Shown: positions 11,600 to 23,255, numbered from the stretch's first letter. The stretch: DNA of 64,000 nucleotides from Acestrorhynchus altus (GCA_034509495.1 CM067521.1:4958940-5022939), one strand, 5' to 3'. Made by a program: numbers and translations. The notes: generated by a model not told the origin, from the sequence alone.

Positions 11600-12150
11600 T
11601 CTAGAACCCTGTCGGGATTCTAGCCTAATTAAAAGATGTTGGCATCCCAGCTGCTCCCATAAATGCTCAATTGGCGATAAATCTGGCAACCAGCAAGGAC
11701 AAGGAAGTGTTGCAATCTGGCGAAGACATTCCTGGGAGACCCTTGCTGTGGGTGGGATGGTTGGAAGCCCTGCCATGAGAGGCAATGCATGGCCGCAGGA
11801 TTTCTTGCCCATATTGCTGAGCTGTTAGTGGCCCCTCATGTTTCCAGTCTGTATCAGTCCCAGTTTCTTGTTCACAATACCACTGTAAATCTCAGTCCAA
11901 TGAAGCACCCCCTCTCTGTCAAAGTCTGTCAAAATCCTGTACAGTCTATCCATTTCTAACAATAGCACTCACTGTTGACTGGGGCAGCCCTAGCAGGGCA
12001 TAACTTTTAACTGATGTGTGGTACAGGGATCACTGAGCTCTTCAGTTGGACCCATCCTGCTGTGTTTGTCTATATGCCTGACTTTACAGTACATCTCATC
12101 TCAATCATTTAGAGGAGTGTCCACATACTTTTTCATATAATGTATAATAT
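11600..12150 (-). mobile_element. Tc3-like remnant plus DNA-transposon end, minus strand
   Basis: The minus strand encodes LPDLSPIEHLWEQLG, the conserved SPDLSPIEHxW block of DDE_3 transposases, after a short RVSQECLRQ stretch. Downstream text to about 12150 ends in AGTGTCCACATACTTTTTC, typical of the termini of short fish DNA transposons. Frameshifted and incomplete. Confidence 0.65.
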
Positions 12151-12690
12151 ACCTAATACTTTACATTATGGGCCTGTTTGAGTGTTTCTCATCTATGCTG
12201 GTCTGTGAAGAGTTCTGGGGGCCAGTCTGCAGGTGCAGCTCCTACAGGCAGGCTTCATGAGCTTGCTGTAATGTACTGTGTAATTTCAGCAGTCTTAATG
12301 GCAGCGTGTCAGAGGCTGAGACAGATTAGTGGAAAACAAGTAGTGGGTTAAAAATCAGGCAGACATGGAAACAGAGAGGAGACAATAAGGGCGAGTGAGA
12401 AGGAAGGAATGTGTAGGTTTTACTACAGGATAATGAAGGAAAAACAACCAAAAAATGTTATTTCAATAATGGGGAGGCTGAAATGTGGAGTGAACTATGA
12501 TATATTAATATGATCTGTTATGTTTGCTGTGCAATTTGATGTGACAGTGCCTGGTAAAGGGCTCAGGCTTTGCTTTGTGCTCAGGATCTCATGAACATGG
12601 CTAGCGATTCCAGTAATATCCAGCTGCAGAGCCGCAGTACCACACTTTACCCTGTAGTAGACCCTTATCGATCAGTAGCAATAGTGTAAC
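12151..12690. other. No recognisable feature
   Basis: No supported gene or repeat. Confidence 0.4.
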
Positions 12691-12694
12691 AATT

Positions 12695-12850
12695 AGACGA
12701 GGCCTGTAGCCGCCATACTAATGCTGCAGTAGCGTTGCTGGATGAGGCCTGTTGTTGGCACACTACAAGTGTGGAAGCAATGTCACATGAGGTCTTGTTT
12801 CTGATGTACTAACACTGTGGTAGCAATGGTGGACAAGTCCTAGTAACTAA
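12695..12850. repeat. Degenerate tandem repeat (GACGAGGCCTGTAG type)
   Basis: Two to three degenerate copies of a roughly 55-60 bp unit that includes GAGGCCTGTAG, CATACTAATGCTG and GTAGCAATG. The same unit flanks the LINE at 56560-56605 and 57277-57520. Confidence 0.6.
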
Positions 12851-12854
12851 CATT

Positions 12855-13420
12855 CAAAAGGGAATCCACACACACACAAGGGAGTCCACCCTTCCCTGCC
12901 CTTTCACAGTCCTGCCTCTACATTACAGAGAGGTCCACCATTCCCTGCCCTCTGATATTCCTGTCTCTACCTCACCAAGAGGTCCACCATTACCTGCCCT
13001 CTGATATCCCTGTTTCTACATCACTGAGGTCCACCATTCCTTGCCCTTTCAGTACTCCAGTCTCTAGATGACCAACAAGTCCACCATTCCCTGCCCTCCA
13101 ACACCCTGTCTCTACATGACCAACAGGTCCATCAGTCCCTGCCCACCAACACCCCTGTCTCTACATGACCGACAGGTCCACCATTCCCTGCCCACCAACA
13201 CCCCTGTCTGTACATTAGTGACAGGTGGACCATTCCCAGGCCTCTCAAGTTCCTGTCTCTATATTACAAACAAGTCCACCCTTTCTCACCCTCTGAATTC
13301 TGGTTCTACATCACCAGCAGGTCCACCAACACCGACACCCCCCCCCCCCCCTTCTGACCCCCCCATTCCTACATCACTGACATCTCAATCTACACATCAA
13401 ATGACCCATCCATTTCCCTC
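12855..13420. repeat. About 45-50 bp minisatellite (TCCACCATTCCCTGCCC type)
   Basis: Roughly eleven tandem units combining TCCACCATTCCCTGCCC, a CCTGTCTCTACAT core and a variable spacer. The 157-codon open frame from 13068 is proline/threonine-rich only because of this repeat and is not a gene. Confidence 0.9.
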
Positions 13421-13424
13421 TGTA

Positions 13425-13940
13425 TTTTTGGAAACCCGAGAGCAGCATCTAGTTGTTGTGAAGTGCCTGATTGTAGCTTTAAAGATGTTAATGATGGTTC
13501 AGTCACCCAGTCTTTACCCTTCAGCAGTGCTGGAGCATTAATCTCTCTGAGAGGAAGCTAAGCCTGCTAAGCCCATCAATAAACACAGGCCAGCCCAGTC
13601 ACCTCCAAACACTGTGACGTAGGTGGCAATAAGAGCAGACACAACGCTGCTCATTACTGTTTGAGTCTGTTCACAGATATTACACATATGTTTTCTGTAG
13701 AGTCTTACAGCAGTGTTTGAGGGGTCGTTAGAGTGGGTGGGAGCCTGATACACATGCATTCGTGCGTGTTGCCTGAGAGGGAAGTCGAAGGACTTATCAT
13801 GTCCAACCTACTATTGAAGCTGGGTTGCTATCATGGGCAAAGGGTTAATGGGATTATGGAAGCTTAATGCAGCATGCAGAGCAAACCTAGCTTTCACTGC
13901 TGAGGTGAACACAAGGCAAAGAATGTAACCTATAATACCA
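13425..13940. other. No recognisable feature
   Basis: Unique-looking sequence with no supported feature. Confidence 0.4.
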
Positions 13941-13942
13941 TG

Positions 13943-14350
13943 CTATAAATATTTGGACAAAAGTATTGGGACACCTGCTCATTCAGCGTTTCTCCAAAAG
14001 TCAAGGGCATTAAAATAGAGTGGATCCTGCTTCTGTTGGAGTAACTGTTGCTATTGTCCAGGAAAGAATTTCTTCTAATCTTTGGAGCATTGCTGTGAGG
14101 ATTTAATTGCATTCAGTGACAAGAGCTAGAGGTAGTGAGGTCAGGATGTTGGAAAATCCCCTTCCTACCTCATCCCCAACTCCCAACTCATCCAAAAATT
14201 TCTTGCTGGAGGACATAGTTCTTCTGCTTCACAGCTCAATACTTTATATCCCTCAACCCCACACCTGGCATTATGCATGATGCCAATAGGTCATATTGTA
14301 TTGATGGTACTTCTCTACAGTGACCAGACAAGCTGGGTGTGCAAATGAGC
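13943..14350 (+). mobile_element. Short non-autonomous DNA transposon (family B)
   Basis: Begins near AAAGTATTGGGACACCTGCT and ends near the GTGTGCAAATGAGCAGTGCA region, matching in reverse the copy at 18278-18545. Partial copies lie at 19845-19950 and 20745-20785. No coding capacity. The superfamily is not resolved from sequence alone. Confidence 0.7.
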
Positions 14351-14559
14351 AGTGCATCATTCTGTAGTTGGCGTGCCCATATGAGGAATGATAGGTCTAA
14401 ATATTTGTATAAGATTACTGTCATCACACTCTGTGCTAAATACACCTATTAACCCTGTTAGTGTTCTGTACATTTTACCCCAAAATTGCTTGATTTCTAT
14501 GCTAATAACAGGAATCCTGCACCTTTTAACTTTGCACAAGATTAAGTACACTGCTAAAC

Positions 14560-14815
14560 GTAAGCTTATAACAAGCATGACCAAGCTGGTGGAACCAACA
14601 TGACCACCATGACCAAGTTAGTTAAACAAGCTTGACCAGCATAATCAAAATGGTTGACCAGCATGACCCGCATAACCAAGCAGTTCAACCAGCATACCAT
14701 CTGGTTGACCCACGTGACCAAGCTGGTTGACCAGCATAACCATCGTGACCATCTGGTTGACCAGTATGACCAACATGACCATCTGGTTGACCAGCATTAT
14801 ATTATGACAGTAAGG
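14560..14815. repeat. Minisatellite of TGGTTGACCAGCATGACC type
   Basis: About ten degenerate units combining CTGGTTGACCAGCATGACCA with short variants. Open frames on both strands here are repeat artefacts. Confidence 0.9.
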
Positions 14816-14859
14816 AATATGTTTTCGCCAAAAAGTCCAGCCTTTCAACAACCTTGACC

Positions 14860-15060
14860 ATCAAATTGGTGTCTCTTTGGAGACATGACCCACTTCCAAC
14901 ATTACAGGCTGCCCAAATCTATTTCTGTTGCTGGACTTTCCATGTGTGTCCTTGATTTGCAAGCCTGAGTTTATCAAAAGACAGTATCGGTACCCTCATC
15001 TTATAGCAACACAGCACCTTTACAACCTCATAACTAATCTTAATAAATAGTCCCTTTTTA
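14860..15060. other. No recognisable feature
   Basis: Short stretch between two minisatellites with nothing identifiable. Confidence 0.4.
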
Positions 15061-15064
15061 AATT

Positions 15065-15270
15065 AGCCATTTGGCAGCACCTTAGCAACCACCTGAGACA
15101 CCATGGTAAGTACTTATAATACCATAGCAACCACCATGTCAACCACATCAGCCGTCTAAATTTCCATAGCAATTGTATAGCAATCCTCAAGCAACCACTA
15201 GAACAAAAACATAGTAAATGCATAGCAACCATCTGGGTTACCATAGAAACCATGTAACAAAAACTAGTGA
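15065..15270. repeat. Minisatellite of CCATAGCAACCACCT type
   Basis: Degenerate copies of CACCTTAGCAACCACC and CCATAGCAACC. This is the reverse complement of the 10.3-11 kb array and the same strand sense as the tex264 intron array. Confidence 0.8.
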
Positions 15271-15414
15271 CCACAAAGCAAAAGCCTCTTTGTTAAAGTT
15301 GAAACCACTTAAGCTGTGCAACCATTCTAAGTTTTCTTCAGGAAATGCACTTACAAATACAACTATAACCTGTTATTAAAATATGAAGGCAACAGAAACT
15401 GCAAAGATGAATAG

Positions 15415-15480
15415 CAATGTAGTTACTGAAACTGTATCAGAAACACAGTCTGGTAGCTGGTATTAAAGATCAGCAGCAAA
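15415..15480. repeat. Single copy of a 62-bp repeat unit
   Basis: Contains GTTACTGAAACTGTATCAGA and CAGTCTGGTAGCTGGTATTA, the same unit that is tandemly repeated at 56380-56540. Confidence 0.8.
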
Positions 15481-16125
15481 AACACATCACCGTGAATCCT
15501 CCAGAACCCCAAAGAGCATGGAGAAAGGTGCTAAAAGGCCACTGGTGTTGCTCTTCAACTACTTTAACATTCAGACCCGTGTAATCTAGGGCATCACTAT
15601 GGTTTCTCTCTTTCACATTCTCTCTCTCAGTGCTCTTGACACATTGTCCCATATATAAATATAAGGCAACTCTGAGCTCATAGATTGCTCTACAGTGGTA
15701 CCCAGGGCCGCTGCAAAGGCTTATGGGGCATTCTAATTAAACAAACCACTGGCCTACTTTCCTAAAAGAAACTGGGCCCAAACAGGAAAATGGCAGTCCC
15801 AACAGTCTCCAGTGTGATTTTTAAAGATGTGTTTGTTTTGGCGCTGGAGGAGTCATTGGCCCATTTCTAAGGCAAAATATCAGTCGGAGGGCAACAGATT
15901 GCCAAGAGAATCTGAATATAGACCTTCTCTTGGGCTGCCAACGTCTGCATGACGTACAACACATTTCTAATAAGACACCCTGACCCTTCTGTGGTCTACT
16001 TTTTACCCCTCAAGTACAGTAAACATATGTACTACATACGTGCTGCCCTTGTGCAGGAACGTCTGGCACATTAGTTTAATTCGTACTCAGTATGATTAGG
16101 ATAATGGTAAATACTGTCGTTGTGT
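15481..16125. other. No recognisable feature
   Basis: No supported gene or repeat. Confidence 0.4.
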
Positions 16126-16133
16126 TTATTTTA

Positions 16134-16214
16134 CACAGGTGGGCATTTCAGGTCCAGCAAGTCAACCCAGGCAGTCAGAACAATGACTTGCTGGACCTGA
16201 AATGCCCACCTCTG
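16134..16214. mobile_element. 81-bp hAT-type MITE with perfect 8-bp target duplication
   Basis: Left end CACAGGTGGGCATTTCAGG and right end reading CAGAGGTGGGCATTTCAGG on the other strand. The arms match perfectly over 28 bp (16137-16164 against 16184-16211), with a 19-nt centre. TTATTTTA flanks both sides (16126-16133 and 16215-16222). A TIR starting CA(C/G)AG plus an 8-bp duplication is the signature of the hAT superfamily. A related left end is at 43955. Confidence 0.9.
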
Positions 16215-16222
16215 TTATTTTA

Positions 16223-18277
16223 AAGCCATCTTTGTTTACATTACATGTGAACAATTTCCCACCTGATTTGAAAAGATTACACCATTCAGTTGAGTAGGCC
16301 CGATGGTGGAGGTTTACATCACATTGTTGGCAACTGTGCTAACATAGACCATCTGGAGCTTTTCAAATATTCTCCATTGTTGCTTAGTCCCCACTGGCCC
16401 TGCTGTTTGAAACCCTTGATAGTGGCTTTAATAATATTTACTTTGTCTATGCTCAATCTATACATACATTGTTTCATAGTAGCTATGTTGGACACGCTTT
16501 AAGATTCAGAAAGCTCTGTAAGGCCTTCAGAATTCATAATTAGAATTTTTTTCAAAACAAAAAACCCCCCAAAAAACTCAAAAAAGGTGAGAAAATGGTT
16601 GTAAAATTGGCAAATCTTAATTTGGGACAAACCAATAATGTCTATTCTGAGCCATATCTCAGTAGTCCTCTGTCCAGGAGAACATTGTGGAGAAGAACAA
16701 GGCCATTGTTCGCATTCTTGGTATTGAGAAACGTCCCTGGTTTCAAACTGCAGTTTAGTAACATTAAATAACTTTCCTACATCCTGTCCTCATCACCTGC
16801 TTTGGCTGTGTCTCCCTGTACTTGACACTGAATGGTTTGTAGAGGGGTGTGTTCCTGACTTTTGTCAATGCGGTGAGTTGAGTTCCTAGGATTTGTGCCA
16901 CATTTTGCCTCCCTGCAAGATTCTGACTCCCATCAAGTGCAGGCTTGTTGCACGGCAGAGTGAGCTCAATACCATCTCTTTAGGTTGGACCATATTTGGT
17001 CTTTTGGTCAGGAGCATGATCCATGACACGTTCACATCTGCTCTTTTGGTTTGGACCAAAGGCGTGAAAGCTCCCAATGAAGTTGTATTTACAAGTGGGA
17101 ACCTCCGGATTACAGTTCACGAGATGTGATGTATACCACAATTCATTTCATCTGATATTCCGAAGTTTTTAGGAAAAGCATGATGTTTTGGGATATCCCA
17201 AAGATCTCAATACTTAGGTGGCAAATCTTCCGACAAGCTCCTGAATGGAGTGAAGCTGTATTTACTAGTTAACCACCTCAAATATACAACCTTATAATGA
17301 GCACTCTGATGCAGCAAAAGGTGCTATGGACACTATGGACTAAGAACCGCGAGTTCAAAGCACTGGTCCTGCTGCTTTGCCATCAGCAACCAGAGCTTCA
17401 GAGAGCACAATTGTCTATGGTCTCTCTAGTAGACCTTCTCCACCAAAAGAACTCTGGTTCTTGAACTGGTTCTGTTTGAGCTTATAATGACCTCTGTGTT
17501 TTTTAGCGAACCATCCTACATTCACACCAGTTTTAGTGGAACCAAGGACACATCATCAACAGAAGGCACTGCACAACATCAGTAAACGGACATGAGACGA
17601 TGGCGGCACATAAAGACTACCTGCGTTCGTTTGTGCTGTTACAGTTTTTCTCCAAAAAGCAAACATGGATCAACTCTTGGCAATAAGAAGATGTAGAAGA
17701 CTACACCATCTTTGTGTGTGTTGTTACTGGGATCCAGTTGGGCCCCATAATTACAGTCCACCTTAATCTCATATGGGTCCTATCTACGCTCCATGTGCAG
17801 TGTACCACTCCAACGAGGCCCATGTTGAAACCCTCCTGGTCCCACCTCTGACCCTGATGGGCATCTATATGTAGGGCCAACATGGAACCCATGGACAAAA
17901 TGTTCTGGTTATGGGTGGGCTACCAATACAGGCTAGGTGACTTCACATGTATCAGAGGAGGCTTGTGCCTGATGGTTAGGAAATGTGAAATGCTTGGCTT
18001 AAACTGAAGGCCTGTGAGGGAACACTCCAGCAGTTCACTCCTGCTTTCACCCTCCAACAACGTTGTGAAACGCAGCCTACACTTTGGCGTCCAATCAATA
18101 GCTCACATTCTGTTGCCATAGAGACTTGAGAGACTTGCTTACTCACTGGTTCCAATGAGTCATGAGACAAGAAGAGATTTTAGAGAGTCTATCACACACC
18201 TGCCATTATTATCACTCCTGCTGGCTGACCAGTGGAGATGGTACTGGGGGAATCCAACGGTCAGCCTATGTTACAAT
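16223..18277. other. Gene-free stretch of about 2 kb
   Basis: Open frames of up to about 80 codons on both strands have no recognisable similarity, and I see no array or terminal repeats. It may contain old unrecognised repeats. Confidence 0.4.
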
Positions 18278-18545
18278 GCTCTTGTCCAAAGGTTTGTGGA
18301 CACACTTTCTAATGAATGCATTCATCTACTTTAAGCTGCATCCATTGCTGACACAGTTGTACAAATGCACACACATCTTGTCTAGTCCCTGTAGAGAAGT
18401 ATTGCCAATAGAAAAGGACTCTCTCAACCTACTGGTGCTATTCCTGATGCCATTCTTTGGAACGGTGTTGGTCCGTCCAATTCTTAGTGGATGAGTTAGG
18501 GAGTTGGGGGTGAGATGCGGTGGTGATCATCCAACATCCTGGCTT
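18278..18545 (-). mobile_element. Short non-autonomous DNA transposon (family B), minus strand
   Basis: The reverse complement of the 13.9 kb copy, starting CTTGTCCAAAGGTTTGTGGA and running through GAGAAGTATTGCCAATAGAA. Internal parts are deleted. Confidence 0.7.
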
Positions 18546-18952
18546 TAGAAACTCTTGTTTTGTTCCCGAAATCTAGTAGTAAGCCTTCCAATATGTACTG
18601 TTTTACATATAAGGTGCATTCCATTCTGAAGGCAGCTGCCCAGGCAGTCGATGTCTTCAAAAACTGCTGTCTCATGAGGCAGCATTCTAACCTTCCCAGT
18701 GAGATGGGATGGATCCCAAAGTGGCCACAGTGATTTTCCTTGTTCTAGCACTTCTGTGGGAGTTTGTTTGTGAAGAGGAGCGGCCCGGTTTAAGGACAAG
18801 TGACTCCACAAAGTCTGGTATGACACCTTGGCAACATTTAAGAATTTACATGCTATTCTTGCATTGATTAAGACCAAATGAACAACGCAGAAGCAGATTA
18901 GAAGACAGATGTATCCAAAATAAAAGTGCATAAAACAAACCCTAAGAGCCAC
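18545..18952 (-). other. Unassigned open frame, possible repeat
   Basis: A 135-codon minus-strand frame that includes LPHETAVFEDIDCLG and a hydrophobic stretch near its start. I do not recognise it as a vertebrate gene. There is no clear splice-site or start context, and neighbouring sequence is transposon-derived. Codon-like conservation cannot be judged from one sequence. Most likely it is a fragment of a dispersed repeat. Confidence 0.2.
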
Positions 18953-19755
18953 ATCCTAACAAAAACATGGGGGTGGAAGCATCATTTAGGGCTATTTGCC
19001 ATCTTGGAATCAGGAAGTCTTTCCATTATTAAGGGATTTGCTCATTCGTTCGAAGAGTGTCGAGATATCTAGTTTAAGGAGTTAAATAAAGATCTGATTG
19101 CCTTTCACATTAAATACAGCAATTTGCAAAGTCTTCCCTATTTATTATTACACAGCTCAGGTACAATAGCGCTTATATTGGCCAACTGTGCTGATCTTGT
19201 GGTAGGTATGAATATGAACGGATTCTAATTTCAACAGGCTTCAGATGTGTAGCCCCAGAGGGCCCAATGAAATCCATTTTATTCCCCCCCCCAATACTGC
19301 TTTATGTTTTCTCATTTTCATGTTTTCTCTTTATTTTTTTCACATTTTCTCCATTATGGAAGTGTGCAGACCTCACAGGACCTTTCCAAAGGAAGGTGAT
19401 GTGATTTCACAGATGAAGAGGTGCATGGTTAATTAGCACTCCTCATAAAGGCATGGTTGAAAGCATGGAGAACATGCTGGGAAACCATTATCAGAAACCA
19501 CGTAATTGCTTTTAGAGGGAAATAATGACAAATCTTGGGTTTTGTCATTTGAAAACGCAGCCCTAATGCAGCTCATCTTATGGTCAGACAAGCTGATCAA
19601 TAGAATGCATTTCCGTTCCCAGAAAAGTGTTTTCCTGCTCTTACTCTCATTAAAACACACACATTATTATTATTATTGTTGTTATGAATGAAGTATAAAA
19701 TGTATGAATTATGAAAAAGTGAATTTAATAGATATATATATTTAGTTGCCAACAA
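18953..19755. other. No recognisable feature
   Basis: Contains a short (TTA)n run near 19663-19680 and otherwise nothing supported. Confidence 0.4.
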
Positions 19756-19764
19756 CTCAAGGTA

Positions 19765-19950
19765 AATAGCTACAAACTGGCCTCTTTATTAGAAACACCC
19801 ACCTTGTGCTTCCACTCACTGGCCACTTTATTAGAAACACCCACCTTGCAGTGAGGATTTGATTGCATTCAAACACAAGAGTTTGATCACCATCCCCAAC
19901 CCATCCCAGAAGTACCGGATGGAGCCCACTACTGTGACCCCTCTGTTAGG
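19765..19950. repeat. Duplicated short repeat plus family B fragment
   Basis: TTTATTAGAAACACCCACCTT occurs twice about 50 bp apart (near 19786 and 19828), each preceded by CTGGCC. It is followed by a fragment of family B (GTGAGGATTTGATTGCATTC). Confidence 0.7.
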
Positions 19951-20413
19951 GCCCTCCCTCCTCTACCTGTGATGTGCAGCAGAGTGGTACATGCAGGTTA
20001 ACACAGTAGACACACGTCGGACGCAATATTTACTCAAGGTGTTTCTGACGCAGACCTGAGCGAGCCGAGCGAGCCTTGTGGTCCGCTCTAATTTCCGCAG
20101 CTCTGATCACCGTCTCTGGTCTCTGGGCTAATTAACCCAGATGAGGATATTAATATCATTGTGAAGATGAAGACGGGTTCAGCCTGGAAATGGGGCAAAG
20201 GCATGAAGGAGAGAGAGGGGCTGGATTTAAGAATGGAGACTTTGCTGAAGTGGGTCACTCCGGCCCCCTCCATCAGCGACTGGGGAGAGAGATCTGTTAC
20301 TATATCCAAACACCCAAAGGCTCTCTTTAATTGCTTATTACCCCTGAGCTTTGGGTCCAATGAAAAGCTTTCTGCCCTCTTAAAGGGAAAGGAAACTGCT
20401 GTGCTACTGTAAT

Positions 20414-20690
20414 ATGTACACTGATCAGCCATAACATTAACACCACCTCCTTGTTGCTACACTGTAGTTCATCTCTTTCTCTGCAGACTTTATTCTCCTC
20501 CTTTCACCCTGATCTTCAATGATCAGGACCACCACAGAGCAGCTATTCTGTGGGTGGTGGGCCATTCTCAGCACTGCAGTGACAATGACGTGGTGGTGGT
20601 GGTGTGTGTGTTCTGCTGGTTTGAGCGGTTTAAACACTCCGGCAGCACTGCTGCATCTGATCTACTCATACCAGCACAAGAAGCTACACC
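20414..20690 (+). mobile_element. Short non-autonomous DNA transposon (family C)
   Basis: Starts at ACACTGATCAGCCATAACAT and carries GATCAGGACCACCACAGAGC and GGGTGGTGGGCCATTCTCAG. Matching fragments are at 49150-49400 (minus strand) and 61430-61640. Known widely in fish genomes; no coding capacity. Confidence 0.75.
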
Positions 20691-20984
20691 ATCTACCATC
20701 CATGAAACATAACTAAGAATAGGAATGATAACTAACGTAAACTAAATGGACAAAAATGTTGGGACACCTGCTCATTCATTGTGTCTACCACTGTTCAAAT
20801 ATTAAGTAATGATTAACAGTATGTTGTGTCTATTATTTGAGGCTATAATAATTACTATTATTAATATAATAATTAGTAATGTTTATTAATGTCATAAGTT
20901 CTGTTTTAAATTACATTTAATTTTTTTCTCATCATATTGTTATTTTTGTTTCCTACCATAAAGGTCTGTTTTTTGTTTGGTTTT

Positions 20985-21545
20985 TTTTTTTATTTTACCC
21001 CAATTTTACCCCCAGTGCTCCTGACACTAGGAAGGTGAAGACAAGCATGGGAAGCCAGCCACTGCCTTTTATTGAACTGCTGTAAATCATTGCTGGGTGG
21101 CCAACACACTCAGAAGAACGCGCTGGCTCCCCAGCTCAGACACAATAGCTAACAGACACCTGTGGCGACCAGCACTGCACTGTGTGCGATGTGGGGAGAG
21201 AGAGTGCCATCTACCCACCCAGAGATAACATCGTGAATTTTGCTCTCTCTGACTCTGGCTGACCTGTTTAAAGTTGATGCGGTGATTACTCATCTATTCA
21301 AATTTCCTTTTTTCTATGAGCTGTGAACCAAACTGTATTAAAACAAAACAACAACCTGAAAGTCTTCCCCGTGGATTTGGTTCTGATTGCCTTTATCAGC
21401 TGAAGGAACTGAATGTGAAGTAAAACCTGTTACTATTCTACTACACCTCATTTGATCGCTCTCTGACTCTGGCTGAAGATGGCAAGCAAAATGACCTGGG
21501 ATTTGAACCTGTGATCTTCAGATGATAGTGCCAGAGCATTTATTC
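20985..21545 (-). mobile_element. tRNA-derived SINE, minus strand, split by an insertion
   Basis: The right end, read on the minus strand, carries a B-box-like GGTTCAAATCCC (rc of GGGATTTGAACC near 21499-21510). The body contains GAGTGCCATCTACCCACCCA. The element is interrupted at 21263-21458, and the 18-bp CTCTCTGACTCTGGCTGA is present on both sides (21245-21262 and 21459-21476). Confidence 0.6.
21263..21458. mobile_element. 196-bp dispersed repeat inserted in the SINE (family D)
   Basis: Runs from TTTAAAGTTGATGCGGTGAT to ACTACACCTCATTTGAT. A close relative, in the same sense, is at 23730-23925, and parts of the 3' half recur at 44000-44112 and 44424-44537. Direct 18-bp flanks suggest insertion with target duplication. 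Confidence 0.65.
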
Positions 21546-21680
21546 CTTTATTATTTTAATAATGCAACACGATGCATTACTCTGGAAACCATAGGGCCCT
21601 AAAATAACCAACTGCGGGTACAGTGTAACATTTAGTTGTACTATAAAAAGAACAATTCACTTTAATTACACTGTTCAAGA

Positions 21681-21686
21681 TTTATT
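21681..21686 (-). terminator. Candidate polyadenylation signal for setmar
   Basis: AATAAA on the minus strand about 200 nt past the setmar stop codon. It is the first canonical hexamer downstream. Confidence 0.55.
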
Positions 21687-21887
21687 ATGTCAAAAATCAG
21701 ATTGTATTTTCTGTATTTTTAGTTATAAACCAAAGTCCTTTATATCATGTGAACATGTTTTAAGGAAAGCTCCAGTAGAACTGGTCCAAATTTGTATTTT
21801 CCTGTGAAGCTTTTTACAATTCCAGTTAAAAGCCTGCAGAATAACCATTTAATAATAAATGAATAATAATAATAAATAAAAATAAAA

Positions 21888-22673
21888 TCAGTGCAGGACT
21901 GAAATGTCTAAAGGTAAAAACCCAGTGCAGTTCAGCGCTCCGCACCGACATTCCTTCCTCTGAGAAGCTCCAGCATCCGTCTGTGTTTCCAGTCCATGTG
22001 TGACTGTTTGTGTGTGGGCAGTGTGTCCTCCAGAGTAGTCAAAGGTGAGGTCCTCACCAACGTCCACGTCTCGGCTGGTGAACAGTGCCAACTTGGGCAC
22101 CAGTGAGTGCACACGCACAGGCACCATCAACAGGTTAGGCTGGCAGGAGTGGTTCAGAAACCGGCCCACATTGCCCACAGCAGCCGGGTCTACAAAGGTC
22201 TGGTTAAACTGCTGCCCACCGCTGTGCTCCTGGACAGCGATGATGTAGTTCATATCATCTGAGGTCTGAGACAGCTGCCTCCGGCAGGCCTCGGCGAAGC
22301 CGACCACCTCTCCAGCGTACTCGCACACAAAGCTTCCTCGTGGGATTGGTTCCAGAGCCCGAACCCCCCAGCCACGGTCCTGAGTGCGGAAGACACCCAG
22401 CTGCACCTGCAAACCTTTCTGGACCAGACGGGACTGGCAGGACTCGCTACACTCGCACAGGACATTGCACTCAATCACGGGCTGGCTGTAGCACGGACCA
22501 GCCTTGTCTTCTTGCTGCTCCACCAGTCGGCCTGTACTGGTATAAGCCTGACCGAAGCACAGGCACGGGCAGCTGTCCAGCAGGCACGACTGTGACCTGC
22601 AAGAGCAGCCAGGCAGAGTCACTTCGTTTGGGTCGACATCACAGCCCGGACCCTGGACGTTCTCTCGAGTGTA
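21888..22673 (-). CDS. setmar: SETMAR-type histone-lysine methyltransferase, exon 2 (SET domain)
   Basis: This is the second and last coding exon; with exon 1 (23256-23354) it gives a protein of about 294 residues. The minus-strand acceptor TTGCAG|TAC sits at 22674-22679, and the reading frame joins exon 1 in phase 0. In order it holds a cysteine-rich pre-SET region (LPGCSCRSQSCLLDSCPC), the SET domain with RGWGVRALEPIPRGSFVCEY, the cofactor/catalytic motif GRFLNHSCQPNLL, FDYSG, and a post-SET CRCGALNC. All zinc-binding and SET landmark residues look intact. The family transfers methyl groups from S-adenosylmethionine to protein lysines; H3K36 has been proposed for human SETMAR but is debated. 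The human gene's fused Hsmar1 transposase is absent: the frame stops after SVLH, as expected outside anthropoid primates. No frameshift or internal stop. Confidence 0.95.
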   Translation of the reverse strand, partial: YTRENVQGPGCDVDPNEVTLPGCSCRSQSCLLDSCPCLCFGQAYTSTGRLVEQQEDKAGPCYSQPVIECNVLCECSESCQSRLVQKGLQVQLGVFRTQDRGWGVRALEPIPRGSFVCEYAGEVVGFAEACRRQLSQTSDDMNYIIAVQEHSGGQQFNQTFVDPAAVGNVGRFLNHSCQPNLLMVPVRVHSLVPKLALFTSRDVDVGEDLTFDYSGGHTAHTQTVTHGLETQTDAGASQRKECRCGALNCTGFLPLDISVLH

Positions 22674-23255
22674 CTGCAAGACACACAGCACAGACCGTTA
22701 ACACAGAAACACCAGTCTTTCTCATGTACTATGGATTCATATACAGGCCTCACTTACCCGCCTGAACATATAAAACAGGTTTTAAAAGCCATAACTCAGC
22801 AGGTACTAATTATTAAATTTTGATTGAAATTCTACTACAAATATTATTACTGTGATGTTAAAAGTATTATATGTATCGTAAATGACAACACTTTACATTC
22901 ATCCAAAAAGGGGGTAGTAGATTTAGAACAGGGCTCATTTTTGTCTGCAATAGGAAGGTAATGCTGTTACCCAATAAGCTACATCATTCATACAACATCA
23001 TAAAACAATCATTTCACAATGACTGTGAAACTAAATGCTGCAGTCTTATGGAGTTAGTGGGGCGCTGCTGCCATCTAGTGGCCGTAAGGAGCAACAACAG
23101 GCGGAGCATAAACACAAACAAGCCCGGCAGAGATAAAGATGACAGAAACACACTTTCTGAGGGACAGTGAACGCACACAGCTCCAGCTCCTCATTGTGTG
23201 CAAGACAACAGCGCCTCTTTTCAGCTGCTGAGCAGAAATTTACCACACTTATTAC

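Noticed and set aside
13068..13541. 157-codon open frame as a gene
   Set aside because: It coincides with a 45-50 bp minisatellite and a C run; the proline/threonine pattern repeats with the DNA unit.
18545..18952. 135-codon minus-strand frame as a new gene
   Set aside because: No start or splice context and a transposon-rich setting; similarity to a known protein could not be established, so it is listed only as unassigned.
21932..22765. Overlapping open frames on both strands across the SET exon
   Set aside because: They are other-frame shadows of setmar with no domain content.
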